From the NCBI GenBank assembly GCA_028293405.1, contig JAQGOW010000313.1, positions 1 through 11,576 on the forward strand: a stretch of 11,576 bases of DNA. The letters run 5' to 3'. The position numbers and the translations under genes were made by a program. Numbering within the stretch: position 1 is the first letter of the stretch; every line of letters begins with the position of its first letter. Below, in pieces: positions 1-7,717 of this stretch. The notes under the pieces are model-generated. The model was not told the origin of the DNA, searched no databases, and saw nothing but the letters and a program-made list of their open reading frames with translations. Origin of the DNA: Verrucomicrobiales bacterium. Lineage in GTDB: Bacteria; Verrucomicrobiota; Verrucomicrobiia; Limisphaerales; Palsa-1400.

Positions 1-362
1 AGGACAACGTCTTGATTCCCGGCGCGACAGCTAACCAACTCATTTTGACAAATGTTCAATTCACCGATGCGGCAACTTATGTCGGCACAGCTTCCAGCAA
101 CGCAGGTTCCACAAACACCAGCAATGCGGTCCTGACCGTCGTCCAACTACAGACCTCATCCCCTACCCTCAATTCCGATGGCTCATTCCAACTTACCATC
201 GACGGCGCACCCGGCGCAGGTTATGTCGTGGAAGGTTCCTCAAACCTGATCGATTGGCTCACCCTCAGCGTTGTGACGAACGACTCTGGCGCATATCAAT
301 TCACCGACGGCAGCGCCACGAATTACCCCCAGTTCTTCTACCGCGTCAGCGCGCCAAAATAA
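1..362 (+). CDS. Ig-like domain protein with verrucomicrobial C-terminal tail module (3' part only)
   Basis: The reading frame is already open at base 3 and runs to TAA at 360-362, so the gene begins before the window; the TTG at 12 is only an internal codon. The visible C-terminus of about 119 residues has two parts. The first is the end of an Ig-like domain, with the usual LTNVQ..DAATY....SNAGS pattern and closing strand NAVLTV. The second is a tail of about 65 residues with the pattern G-F-Q-L, GYVVEGSSNLIDW, D-G and FFYRV. The same tail closes the two following proteins. No catalytic domain is visible. The protein is probably secreted, by analogy with its neighbours, but its signal peptide would lie outside the window. 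Its function cannot be told from this piece; it may be another enzyme fused to Ig and tail modules. Confidence 0.8.
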   Translation, partial: DNVLIPGATANQLILTNVQFTDAATYVGTASSNAGSTNTSNAVLTVVQLQTSSPTLNSDGSFQLTIDGAPGAGYVVEGSSNLIDWLTLSVVTNDSGAYQFTDGSATNYPQFFYRVSAPK

Positions 363-392
363 CGTCGGTTGGGTAAACATTTTTTAATCAAA

Positions 393-406
393 CAAACGGT
401 CGTTTG
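393..406. repeat. Short inverted repeat upstream of the first muramidase gene
   Basis: CAAACG-GT-CGTTTG is a perfect 6-bp inverted repeat with a 2-bp centre, 39 bp before the chosen ATG. It could be an operator half-site pair or chance. There is no T-run after it on either strand, so it is not a convincing intrinsic terminator for the gene before it. A TTGACT hexamer overlaps its right arm (404-409), but I find no -10 box at normal spacing. Confidence 0.3.
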
Positions 407-444
407 ACTTGTTTTCGAGCTTGGTTTGTGGCTATCTTAGTCAA

Positions 445-2310
445 ATGCCCGCCAGGTTTCCTCTTCGATCGACTGGAGCGCTCGCGCTCGCGCTTTATCT
501 TCTGAGTCATGGCATGTTACTCGCGGCGCGTCCGCTCGGCATCGACGTCTCCGTTTACCAACCCGACACCTCGATGAACTGGTCTCAGATAAAAAGCGGG
601 GGCATCACTTTCGCATGGGCCAAAGCGACGGAAGGTGCCACGGGCAGCGACAGCCAATACACGGCCCACATGCCCAACGGCAAAGCCGCCGGCATCTACA
701 TGGGTTCCTATCATTACTGTCATCCCGAATCCAACACGTCAGCAACTGAAGCGAGCCATTTTTGGGGCCGCGCCGCGACCTACACTAAAAGCGACGGGCT
801 TAGTTTAAATCCGATGTTGGACGTCGAAGGTGCGGCATTCACCGGACATGTCGGCACAACAACCACAACGGCGTGGTGCAATGATTGGTGCAACACCATT
901 GTCGCGAATGGCGCAGCGCAAGGGGTTAAACTGAAACCAAATATCTATGTCAGCGCTTGCAACGCCTGTAGTTTTGATTCGACGATCAGTCCATGGTATT
1001 GCGACATCGCCGATTACAACGGTCAAGCCGCGCAGACCAGCACACCTTGGACCACTTGCACGGGCTGCGAACGCTGGGGGACCGGCACAGGCGCATGGAA
1101 TTTTTGGCAATATTCATCAACGGGCGGAATCACAGGGTATGCGAACAACATTGATAAAGACGTTTTTAACGGAACAGACGCCACGCTTCTCGCCACGCAG
1201 GTAATCATCAGCACCGGGCCACAAATCACCAATCAACCAGCCAGCGTAGTAGTGGCTCCCGGCACGAACGTGGATTTTTCGGTTGGTGCGACGGGCACTT
1301 CCTTAAAATATCAATGGCGCTTCAACTCGACCAACATCGCTGGCGCAACCACGAGTGCTTACAGTATTCCAATCGTTGATATCACCAACGCCGGCAACTA
1401 CTCCGTCATTGTCTCCAACTCCACTGGCGTGACACCAAGCGCGTTCGCCTACCTTTCTGTGTCGATGCCGCCGACCAATGCCCCTGGATCAATTCTGGCC
1501 CCGACCGGCATGATCAATTGGTGGGACGGCCAGGCGGACACAAGTGACTCCTTTGGCCCGCTTAACGCAACGGCGAACGGCAACTTCTTTTACGCTTCCG
1601 GACAACCCGGCCTCGGGTTCCATTTCGATGGCAATTCGAGCTACCTGACAACCGGTGCCGCGAGCCTCGCGGTGCCCTGGACTCTTTCACTATGGGTCAA
1701 CCGACAGAACTCTCCAAAAACATCGGCAGCCCTCTTGAGCGACGGCACCTACTCGTTCAAACTTGAACAGTACAACAACACGCGAGCCATTGGCATCACC
1801 CGCTTCGGCGTCGCTGATTACAATTTTGGCTATGTTGTCCCCGAAAACACATGGACCCACGTCGCGATGGTCGGAACTTCGACCGGCACCACCCTTTACA
1901 TCAACGGCACGTTGCAAATCTCGGTGACCAACTCGCAACCACTGCCACGCGCTTACATGGGCGTCAGCTATCTATCATCCACTAGCACCATTACCGACTA
2001 CCTGCTCGCCACGTTGGATGAAGTGGCCACTTTCAATCGCGCTCTCAGCGGTTCGGAAATTGCCACGATTTATTCCGCCGGTGCAGCCGGTTGGGTGCGC
2101 GCGCCGGAATTCACTTCGATGGTGACGAGTGGCAACTCCGTGCAATTGAATATGCGCGGCATCCCCGCCAAAGGTTTTACCATTTATCGCGCCACAGACT
2201 TCACAGACTGGGCCGCCATCTATCACCTCAGTTCACCCTCTGGCACGCTTCAGATTTTTGACTCTCAAAACGGCGCACCTCAATATTTCTACAAAGTGAC
2301 CCAGCCGTGA
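445..2310 (+). CDS. Secreted GH25 muramidase with Ig-like, LamG-like and C-terminal tail domains (copy 1)
   Basis: This is a predicted secreted lysozyme of glycoside hydrolase family 25, which cleaves the beta-1,4 bond between N-acetylmuramic acid and N-acetylglucosamine in peptidoglycan. I chose ATG 445 because it gives a compact signal peptide (basic start, ALALALYLL core, AA before RPLG). TTG 409 would add 12 residues, and neither start has a clear Shine-Dalgarno. In 621-aa numbering, GH25 spans about 29-250, with GIDVSVYQ (Asp34) and the MLDVE motif (Asp126, Glu128), the expected active-site acids. An Ig-like domain follows at about 258-340, then a LamG-like jellyroll at about 345-545, ending in LDEVATFNRALS. 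The last 70 residues form the tail module. Eight cysteines lie in the GH25 part, including two CxxC pairs (172/175, 205/208) that copy 2 lacks. The extra domains suggest glycan or surface binding, but this is inference. Confidence 0.88.
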   Translation: MPARFPLRSTGALALALYLLSHGMLLAARPLGIDVSVYQPDTSMNWSQIKSGGITFAWAKATEGATGSDSQYTAHMPNGKAAGIYMGSYHYCHPESNTSATEASHFWGRAATYTKSDGLSLNPMLDVEGAAFTGHVGTTTTTAWCNDWCNTIVANGAAQGVKLKPNIYVSACNACSFDSTISPWYCDIADYNGQAAQTSTPWTTCTGCERWGTGTGAWNFWQYSSTGGITGYANNIDKDVFNGTDATLLATQVIISTGPQITNQPASVVVAPGTNVDFSVGATGTSLKYQWRFNSTNIAGATTSAYSIPIVDITNAGNYSVIVSNSTGVTPSAFAYLSVSMPPTNAPGSILAPTGMINWWDGQADTSDSFGPLNATANGNFFYASGQPGLGFHFDGNSSYLTTGAASLAVPWTLSLWVNRQNSPKTSAALLSDGTYSFKLEQYNNTRAIGITRFGVADYNFGYVVPENTWTHVAMVGTSTGTTLYINGTLQISVTNSQPLPRAYMGVSYLSSTSTITDYLLATLDEVATFNRALSGSEIATIYSAGAAGWVRAPEFTSMVTSGNSVQLNMRGIPAKGFTIYRATDFTDWAAIYHLSSPSGTLQIFDSQNGAPQYFYKVTQP

Positions 2311-2316
2311 TCTCTT

Positions 2317-4218
2317 ATGACTGCTTCTGCTCCACAGTCCGACTCGATTAAGCGCGGCGTCTGTCGATTCCACAGTTCACTGCTCGCGACGCTGGCGGTT
2401 CTTGCCTGCTATTCTGTAATGGCTTCGAAACCACTCGGCACCGATGTTTCGCATTACCAACAAACAGTCGACTGGGTGAAATGCAAAACCAACGGCATCG
2501 CCTTCGCCTATACCAAAGCGACGGAAGGCACTGGCTACATTGACGACACATTGGTCAGCCACATCAATGGCGCAAAAGCGCAAGGCATCCCGATCGGCCT
2601 ATATCACTACGCTCGGCCGGATTTGCATCCGAACATCACAGGTGCAAGCAGTGCTGATTCAGAAGCGCAATATTTCATCAACACCGCCGGTCCTTACATA
2701 AAAACCGGCGGCCAATATCTGATACCAATGCTCGACTGGGAAGCACCTGGCATTACCAACACGAGCTTGAACCAAACAACCTCGTCACAATGGTTGAATG
2801 AATGGTGCTACTACGTTTCGAACTACGCGAAATCACAGGGCATCACGATGAAGGTGATGGTTTACTCGGGCACCTGGTATTGTGCGCCGGGGTCAGGGTA
2901 TAACGGCGGTTTGAACTCAACCGTCACGCAGTGGCCAAATGCCATGTCGGGATATCCGGCCAATCCTAATCCGCAAACCGGCGCTCCTTCGACATCTCCA
3001 TGGAGCGGTTTCACAGTTTGGCAGTATGCCGATACCAACTGGTCTGGCGGCGACGCCGATGTGTTCAACGGCACCACGAATCAGTTGTTTCAAACGCTCA
3101 TGATCGGCGGCAATGGCGGACCACTTATCACAAACGACATCGATAACGTGACCGTCGATGAGGGTTCGAATGCAACGTTCTCGGTAGGACTGCTTGGAAC
3201 GCCACCGTTTACATTCCGATGGTACCGTAACCAAACACTCATTTCCACGGACACGACTTCCACCAACTTCACCGTCACGAACGCACTGCTCGCTGACGCT
3301 GGTAACTACTACGTCGCCATTAGCAATGCACTCGGCATGGCCACGAGTTCGGTTGCAATGCTGTCCATCGTTACGCCTTCGACCAATGCGCCGGGCTCGA
3401 TTATCGCACCGACGAGCATCGTCGATTTCTGGCCGTGCCAAGGGAACCTCAACGACGTTTACGGAACGAACAACCTGACGCCGCACGGGTATCTAACGTA
3501 TGTCGCTGGCAAAACCGGTCTCGGTCTTCGCTTCGATGCTTCGACATCTTATCTGACGACGTCGGCAGCGAGTGTGCCCGTGCCTTGGACGGTGTCGTTA
3601 TGGGTGAACCGGCGCAGCAACACCAGCGCCTCCACCGGCCTATTTAGCGACGGCACCAACGCGCTCAAACTCGATCAGTACAACGGCACGCATCAGGTTG
3701 GCCTCACCCAGTTCGGCGTCGGCGACTACACCTTTGGATACACGACAGCAATCGGCGCATGGGTGCATCTGACGTTTGTCGGCACGGCAAGCGGCACCTC
3801 ACTTTATGCGAATGGCTCTTTGGTCACCACCCTGACGAATTCAATCCGGCTGCCGCGCCAATACATCGGCGCTGATTACGTCGCCTCGAACGGCGCGATT
3901 CTGGATTTCGTCCCGGCATCGATGGACGAAATCATCGTCTTCAATCGTGCGTTGAGCGCGACGGAAATCACCGGAATTTACAATGCCGGCGTTGGAAGCA
4001 TTCTTCACGCGCCTGAGCTCACCTCAGTCACTGTCAACGGCAACACCGTGACACTGAACATGCGCGGGTTGACCGGCAAATCGTTTAGCGTCATTCGCAG
4101 TCCTGACATGGTGAACTGGGGCTTCCTCGGCAAGTTCTCGAGTTCGTCAGGGACGCTGCAGTATTTCGATTCGGCCTCGGCTTCGTCGTCTTACTTTTAT
4201 CAGGTTACCCAGCCCTAA
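2317..4218 (+). CDS. Secreted GH25 muramidase with Ig-like, LamG-like and C-terminal tail domains (copy 2)
   Basis: This is a tandem paralogue of the gene before it, starting at ATG 2317 only 6 bp after its stop, so the two are probably co-transcribed. The 633-aa protein has an N-terminal signal sequence (hydrophobic LLATLAVLACYSVMA, cleavage near residue 37). The GH25 domain spans about 38-262, with GTDVSHYQ (Asp43) and PMLDWE (Asp140, Glu142), so the catalytic acids look intact. An Ig-like domain spans about 270-352 (GNYYVAISNALG) and a LamG-like domain about 360-558 (VPWTVSLWVNR, MDEIIVFNRALS). The tail module ends in YFYQVTQP. From TNAPGSI onward it aligns with copy 1 with no gap that I can see, while the GH25 parts are more divergent and share few cysteines. 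It probably acts on peptidoglycan outside the cell. Whether the target is self or foreign wall is not shown. Confidence 0.88.
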   Translation: MTASAPQSDSIKRGVCRFHSSLLATLAVLACYSVMASKPLGTDVSHYQQTVDWVKCKTNGIAFAYTKATEGTGYIDDTLVSHINGAKAQGIPIGLYHYARPDLHPNITGASSADSEAQYFINTAGPYIKTGGQYLIPMLDWEAPGITNTSLNQTTSSQWLNEWCYYVSNYAKSQGITMKVMVYSGTWYCAPGSGYNGGLNSTVTQWPNAMSGYPANPNPQTGAPSTSPWSGFTVWQYADTNWSGGDADVFNGTTNQLFQTLMIGGNGGPLITNDIDNVTVDEGSNATFSVGLLGTPPFTFRWYRNQTLISTDTTSTNFTVTNALLADAGNYYVAISNALGMATSSVAMLSIVTPSTNAPGSIIAPTSIVDFWPCQGNLNDVYGTNNLTPHGYLTYVAGKTGLGLRFDASTSYLTTSAASVPVPWTVSLWVNRRSNTSASTGLFSDGTNALKLDQYNGTHQVGLTQFGVGDYTFGYTTAIGAWVHLTFVGTASGTSLYANGSLVTTLTNSIRLPRQYIGADYVASNGAILDFVPASMDEIIVFNRALSATEITGIYNAGVGSILHAPELTSVTVNGNTVTLNMRGLTGKSFSVIRSPDMVNWGFLGKFSSSSGTLQYFDSASASSSYFYQVTQP

Positions 4219-4227
4219 CCCGGCTTA

Positions 4228-4761
4228 TCATTGCGACCGTTGATTGCTGGCTTTGCGGGCCAACTCTTGTTGTTGGTCGTTCCATTTCCTCGCCAAATCA
4301 TCGAAGTCTTTGGCCAGCTTATTGTACTTGGCAGCGATCTCGTTCCGCTCTTGCGCCAACTTCTTCAATTCATCGTTCTGCTGATGAATGCTGTCATTCT
4401 GCTTGGCGATGTTTTCATTCGCCTGTTGCAACGCTGACTTATAGTTTTCCGCCGAATGCGCCTTTGCTTCTGCGTCGGCTTTCGCCTGGTCGAGTTGCTT
4501 CCGTAAATCGAGTGTTAGAAAAGCGTTTGTGTTCGCTTTGTCGAACATCTCGGCTCGCAGTATCTCAAGGCGTTGCACTTCGCCTTCGGAACGTTTGAGC
4601 TGATCCTGCACGGTCAGCAGTGCTTCACTCTTTTCGTGAAGCGAATCCGCTGACGCCTGAAGCTGCTGATGCAATCGTGCTTCTCGAACCCATTGGATGG
4701 CGACAATCACGCACAGCGCAAGCGCCACTACCATCAGCAAGCTCGTCAGCAGCTTTTTCAC
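4228..4761 (-). CDS. Small membrane-anchored coiled-coil protein
   Basis: The start is GTG at 4761, which overlaps the mtnP stop in a GTGA arrangement and so implies translational coupling. An upstream TTG at 4860 would add 33 residues, but they lie inside mtnP and precede the membrane segment, so I reject it. The 177-aa protein has a hydrophobic helix at about residues 4-23 (LLTSLLMVVALALCVIVAI). The rest is almost entirely a charged, Gln/Lys/Glu/Ala-rich helix with heptad-like spacing up to about residue 170. No catalytic motif or cysteine pair is visible. It is probably an inner-membrane protein with a long soluble coiled coil, possibly a structural or scaffold part, but its function is unrecognised. 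The gene ends in tandem stops TGA-TAA (4230-4225), 9 bp from the stop of the convergent muramidase gene. Confidence 0.75.
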   Translation of the reverse strand: MKKLLTSLLMVVALALCVIVAIQWVREARLHQQLQASADSLHEKSEALLTVQDQLKRSEGEVQRLEILRAEMFDKANTNAFLTLDLRKQLDQAKADAEAKAHSAENYKSALQQANENIAKQNDSIHQQNDELKKLAQERNEIAAKYNKLAKDFDDLARKWNDQQQELARKASNQRSQ

Positions 4762-5621
4762 TTCAAATACTTCGCGAGTATCGGGCCCAATTTTTTGATC
4801 GTCGCTTTCGGCCAACAACCGCGCTCGGTCATGATCGCGTTGCGCAGGGCATCGTGACATGGCCAGTTGGCCGCTCTTGGAATCTGCGGCAGAACGCGCT
4901 GGATGATCGCTTTCGCTTGCTCGGCGTTCTTGCGCAAATTCGCGATGACCATGTCGACGGTGACGTGTGCTTCATCAACTTTCCACGCGTCGTAGTCGGT
5001 AATCATCGCCATCGTCGAATACGCGATCTCCGCTTCTCGCGCGCATTTCGCTTCGCCGAGGTTCGTCATCCCAATCACATCATTACCAAGCTTGTGGTTC
5101 GTGATCGACTCGGCGCGCGTACTGAAGGCAGGGCCTTCCATGTTCACGTAAGCGCCACCGTTGTGGACGCGTGCGCGTTCGGCTTTTGCGGCTTTGAAAA
5201 TCAAACCGCGCAGCTCTTCGCAAATCGGGTCGGCGAAGGCGATGTGGCCGACGATGCCTTCTCCAAAATACGTATGTTCAAATGAACGCTTCGTGCGATC
5301 AATGAACTGGTCCGGCAACACGATGTCGCACGGCTTGTATTTGGCCTGCAACGAACCGACTGCACTGACGCTGATGATCCAAGCGACGTTCAGCTTTTTC
5401 ATCCCGTAAATATTTGCGCGATGATTCAACTCGCTCGGCAACACGCGATGGCCGCGACCGTGTCGCGGCAAAAATACAACTTCGCGTCCGGCCAACTCGC
5501 CGGTCAGGAAATCATCTGACGGCGCGCCGAACGGCGTTTTGACGTTCACCCATTTTTGTTTGGTGAAGCCTTCGATGTGATACAGGCCGCTGCCGCCGAT
5601 TAGTCCGATACGATTGTTCAT
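4758..5621 (-). CDS. mtnP: S-methyl-5'-thioadenosine phosphorylase
   Basis: This is a cytoplasmic enzyme of the purine nucleoside phosphorylase family 2. It splits 5'-methylthioadenosine with phosphate into adenine and 5-methylthioribose-1-phosphate, the entry to methionine salvage and the disposal of polyamine by-products. ATG 5621 gives 287 aa, the usual family length, and places IGLIGGSGLY at the N-terminus as expected; a TTG at 5666 would add 15 unlikely residues. Visible motifs are GGSG at 9-12, RHGRGH at 53-58, NHRANI at 66-71, NMEGPAFSTRAES at about 160-172, MTN at 185-187 and TDYDAW at 208-213. The TDYD form fits 6-aminopurine (MTA) preference rather than guanine/hypoxanthine. No Shine-Dalgarno is evident. 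No other methionine-salvage gene is in the window. Its stop overlaps the start of the coiled-coil gene. Confidence 0.93.
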   Translation of the reverse strand: MNNRIGLIGGSGLYHIEGFTKQKWVNVKTPFGAPSDDFLTGELAGREVVFLPRHGRGHRVLPSELNHRANIYGMKKLNVAWIISVSAVGSLQAKYKPCDIVLPDQFIDRTKRSFEHTYFGEGIVGHIAFADPICEELRGLIFKAAKAERARVHNGGAYVNMEGPAFSTRAESITNHKLGNDVIGMTNLGEAKCAREAEIAYSTMAMITDYDAWKVDEAHVTVDMVIANLRKNAEQAKAIIQRVLPQIPRAANWPCHDALRNAIMTERGCWPKATIKKLGPILAKYLK

Positions 5622-5669
5622 GTAAAACGTTTTCAGATATGCGCTGGCTGCGGGCTGGTCAAGCAACGG

Positions 5670-6392
5670 TTACAGCATTCTCGCGACGTAATGCAGCACT
5701 TGATGGTTGCATTCGACCCACAAACCGAGCGCGTGGATGACGTCACGATGTGCGACCATCGGCACGCCGACGAGTAACACCATCGCGTTGCCCAAAAAAA
5801 TCACCACGCCCGAGAACATATAGCCCTGACTCGTGATGTCGCTCTGGCGGGTTTTCAAAATGTGCCAGGTCAACGTCAGGTGAAACGCATAGGCTGCACC
5901 GAGCAGCAAATGGAACCACGTGATGTAACGGGTCCAATGCCAGATAAAATTTCCGACAAAGAACAACAGCACTAACAACACCGCGTAGAGCGGAAAAAAA
6001 TACGGCGCCAGCGCGATGACGAAGTTGTTCTTCGTCACGATGACGTGGCCGCCTTCAGAAGTTGCTTTGAACTTCTTCACTTTCCCGCCGAAAACCCATG
6101 TCCAAACGGCGTGCGTCAGTTCGTGGCCGACGACGTAGACCCACATCGGTTTCGGCAAGAGCACGAACACCACGACCCAGCAGGCTGCACCAGCCAGCAT
6201 CGGCATCCAGATTTCATGCGCGCCGCCGGAGTGACGGAATACGCTCCAAAGCGCCTTCGTTGTGCCGATACAAATCGGCAGCAACAGCACGGCGATCAGG
6301 AACTTTACCCACTTTGGCACGAGCCTGAGCTTCGGAAAAAATCGCGCGTCATGCGAGGATATTTTAATCCTCTCGTCTCGACCGCAGTGCAA
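5670..6392 (-). CDS. Membrane HExxH metallopeptidase, M50 (site-2 protease)-like
   Basis: This is a predicted polytopic membrane zinc peptidase. With the TTG start at 6392 it has 240 aa. Hydrophobic segments lie near residues 30-45, 66-80, 126-150, 155-178 and 193-215. HELTHAVWTWVFGG at 90-103 carries the HExxH zinc motif next to a membrane segment and followed by FGGKV, as in M50-type proteins. A possible third ligand is Asp185 in the QSD motif before the fifth segment. The start is uncertain: GTG 6320 would give 216 aa and also keep all membrane segments, and neither start has a good Shine-Dalgarno. It lies in the minus-strand run between the rRNA methyltransferase and mtnP genes, 48 bp from mtnP. 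No substrate such as an anti-sigma factor is adjacent, so a regulated intramembrane proteolysis role is only possible. Confidence 0.75.
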   Translation of the reverse strand: MHCGRDERIKISSHDARFFPKLRLVPKWVKFLIAVLLLPICIGTTKALWSVFRHSGGAHEIWMPMLAGAACWVVVFVLLPKPMWVYVVGHELTHAVWTWVFGGKVKKFKATSEGGHVIVTKNNFVIALAPYFFPLYAVLLVLLFFVGNFIWHWTRYITWFHLLLGAAYAFHLTLTWHILKTRQSDITSQGYMFSGVVIFLGNAMVLLVGVPMVAHRDVIHALGLWVECNHQVLHYVARML

Positions 6393-6436
6393 TTGCGCGC
6401 ACAGTTAACTGCGCACCGAACCGCTTTCTACGTTGC

Positions 6437-6456
6437 TGCGGGCGAGGACGCCCGCA
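6437..6456. repeat. GC-rich REP-like hairpin between genes
   Basis: TGCGGGCG-AGGA-CGCCCGCA is a perfect 8-bp inverted repeat with a 4-base loop, 7 bp after the methyltransferase stop codon. On the minus strand it lies just downstream of that gene, so it could halt transcription or protect the transcript end. No U-run follows it, so it does not fit a classic intrinsic terminator. The form resembles dispersed REP-like palindromes; genome copy number would decide. Confidence 0.6.
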
Positions 6457-6463
6457 CTCCAAA

Positions 6464-7666
6464 TTAATTCACGAGTTCGTAGGCGTAGCCTTTTAGGTAT
6501 TCGGTTTCGGCGACTGCGGGCAGGACCGGGTGATCGGGTGACTGCGTATAGGATGCGACGCGACGCAAAATGCGGCGGGCGTCGTAGGCGGCATCCAAAA
6601 TTACGGCTTCGAACATCTCAGCATCGACGTGGTGCGAGCAGCAGAATGTCGCGAGCGTTCCGCCCGGGCGCAGGAGTTTCAAGGCGCGCAGATGAATCTC
6701 TTTGTAGCCACGCATGGCGTCCGGAACCGCTGAACGTGTGCGGGTGAACGACGGTGGGTCGAGAATGATGCCGTCAAATTTCGGCACGACTTTTTCGTGC
6801 GGACGGACGGCGGTTTGGCCTTTGAGGAAATCGAACACGTTCACGGTTTCGAAAGAGCACTTGTCGGCGAGGCCGTTGTTCTTGGCGTGCTTTTCCGCGG
6901 CGGTATTCGCATCGACGCTTTGGTCCAACGCGTGGACTTGGGTCGCACCGGCTCGGGCGCAATGCAGAGCAAAGCCGCCCATGAAGCTGAAGCAGTCGAG
7001 GACCTGGCCGTGATTGATCAATTCGGCGACGAGTTGATAGTTGCGCTGTTGATCGAGATACAAACCGGTTTTGTGACCGCCAGCGATATCGACGTCGAAC
7101 TTGAGGCCGTTGAGTTCAATCGGCACCGTACCTTCGATCTCGCCCTCGAGAATGCAGTTGGATTCCTCCAATCCTTCGAACTTGCGGAAATTGGCTTCGC
7201 TGCGTTCGACGATGGCGCGCGGCGAAAAGATTTGGATCAGTGCATCGACGATCATTTGTTTGCGCTGGTCCATCGCGAGCGATGAAATTTGCACGACCAA
7301 GACGTCGGCATATTTGTCGACGATAAGCCCACTCAGGAAATCGCTTTCGGCGTTGACGACGCGGAAGGAGGTCGCTTTGGGCAAGTGACGTTTGCGGATC
7401 GCAAGAGCGGCGCGGATGCGGTCGACAAAAAAGCTGCGGTCGATCTCGACCTTTTCAGGGGCGATCATGCGGACGCTGATCTTCGACTTGGTGTTGTAAA
7501 AGCCAACACCGAGAAAGCGTTGGCGATGGTCTTTGACCTGGACGAGCGCGCCGTCTTCAGCGGGCGCGGTGAGGCGGATGATGGAACCGGAATAGATCCA
7601 GGGATGGCCGGCGATGACGCGATCGGCTTCGCCGGGACGCAATAGGACTGTTGATAAAGTTTGCAT
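6464..7666 (-). CDS. rlmI: Class I SAM-dependent rRNA (cytosine-C5) methyltransferase, RlmI-like
   Basis: This is a predicted cytoplasmic methyltransferase of the RlmI (YccW) family, which makes m5C at position 1962 of 23S rRNA in E. coli. ATG 7666 gives 400 aa, matching the family length of about 396. The frame stays open for 139 codons upstream, but that part runs through intergenic repeats and is not protein-like. Domains are an N-terminal PUA domain (about 1-75, with HPWIYSGSI), then a linker with RVVNAESDFLSGLIVDKY (about 102-119) and GHKTGLYLDQQRNY (197-210). The Rossmann fold carries motif I (LDCFSFMGGFALHCA, from 223), acidic ALDQS (246-250), motif IV ILDPPSF (301-307) and a CCSHH segment (342-346). 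Assignment to the family is firm, but the exact rRNA base is by homology only. It is the first gene of the minus-strand run, with 71 bp before the peptidase gene. Confidence 0.9.
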   Translation of the reverse strand: MQTLSTVLLRPGEADRVIAGHPWIYSGSIIRLTAPAEDGALVQVKDHRQRFLGVGFYNTKSKISVRMIAPEKVEIDRSFFVDRIRAALAIRKRHLPKATSFRVVNAESDFLSGLIVDKYADVLVVQISSLAMDQRKQMIVDALIQIFSPRAIVERSEANFRKFEGLEESNCILEGEIEGTVPIELNGLKFDVDIAGGHKTGLYLDQQRNYQLVAELINHGQVLDCFSFMGGFALHCARAGATQVHALDQSVDANTAAEKHAKNNGLADKCSFETVNVFDFLKGQTAVRPHEKVVPKFDGIILDPPSFTRTRSAVPDAMRGYKEIHLRALKLLRPGGTLATFCCSHHVDAEMFEAVILDAAYDARRILRRVASYTQSPDHPVLPAVAETEYLKGYAYELVN

Positions 7667-7694
7667 GGTTTGTAAACAGGACTCGTTAATTAAC

Positions 7695-7717
7695 CACCAA
7701 GACGCCAAGACACCAAG
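7695..7717. repeat. 8-bp-period CACCAAGA tandem repeat
   Basis: Three units, CACCAAGA, CGCCAAGA and CACCAAG, follow each other without a break, 29 bp upstream of the methyltransferase ATG. Short 8- or 9-bp repeats of this look are frequent in intergenic DNA of Verrucomicrobia, Planctomycetes and other environmental bacteria (general knowledge). Read on the minus strand, they give the peptide LLGVLASWW, often seen in falsely extended proteins. The role is unknown. Confidence 0.7.

Noticed and set aside
363..444. Intrinsic terminator after the partial Ig protein
   Set aside because: There is a run of six T's at 380-385 but no stem directly before it.
2917..3486. Minus-strand open frame of 189 codons inside muramidase copy 2
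   Set aside because: It is antisense to a clear GH25-Ig-LamG gene, is Arg/Val/Cys-rich like a shadow frame, and shows no domain.
4762..4860. Longer coiled-coil protein starting at TTG 4860 (210 aa)
   Set aside because: The extra 33 residues lie wholly within mtnP in another frame and precede a normal N-terminal membrane helix; the GTGA overlap at 4761 is a better start.
4620..5285. Plus-strand open frame of 221 codons across mtnP and the coiled-coil gene
   Set aside because: It crosses two well-supported minus-strand genes and has no recognisable motif.
6797..7285. Plus-strand open frame of 162 codons opposite rlmI
   Set aside because: It is a frame shadow of the strongly supported methyltransferase, with no motif of its own.
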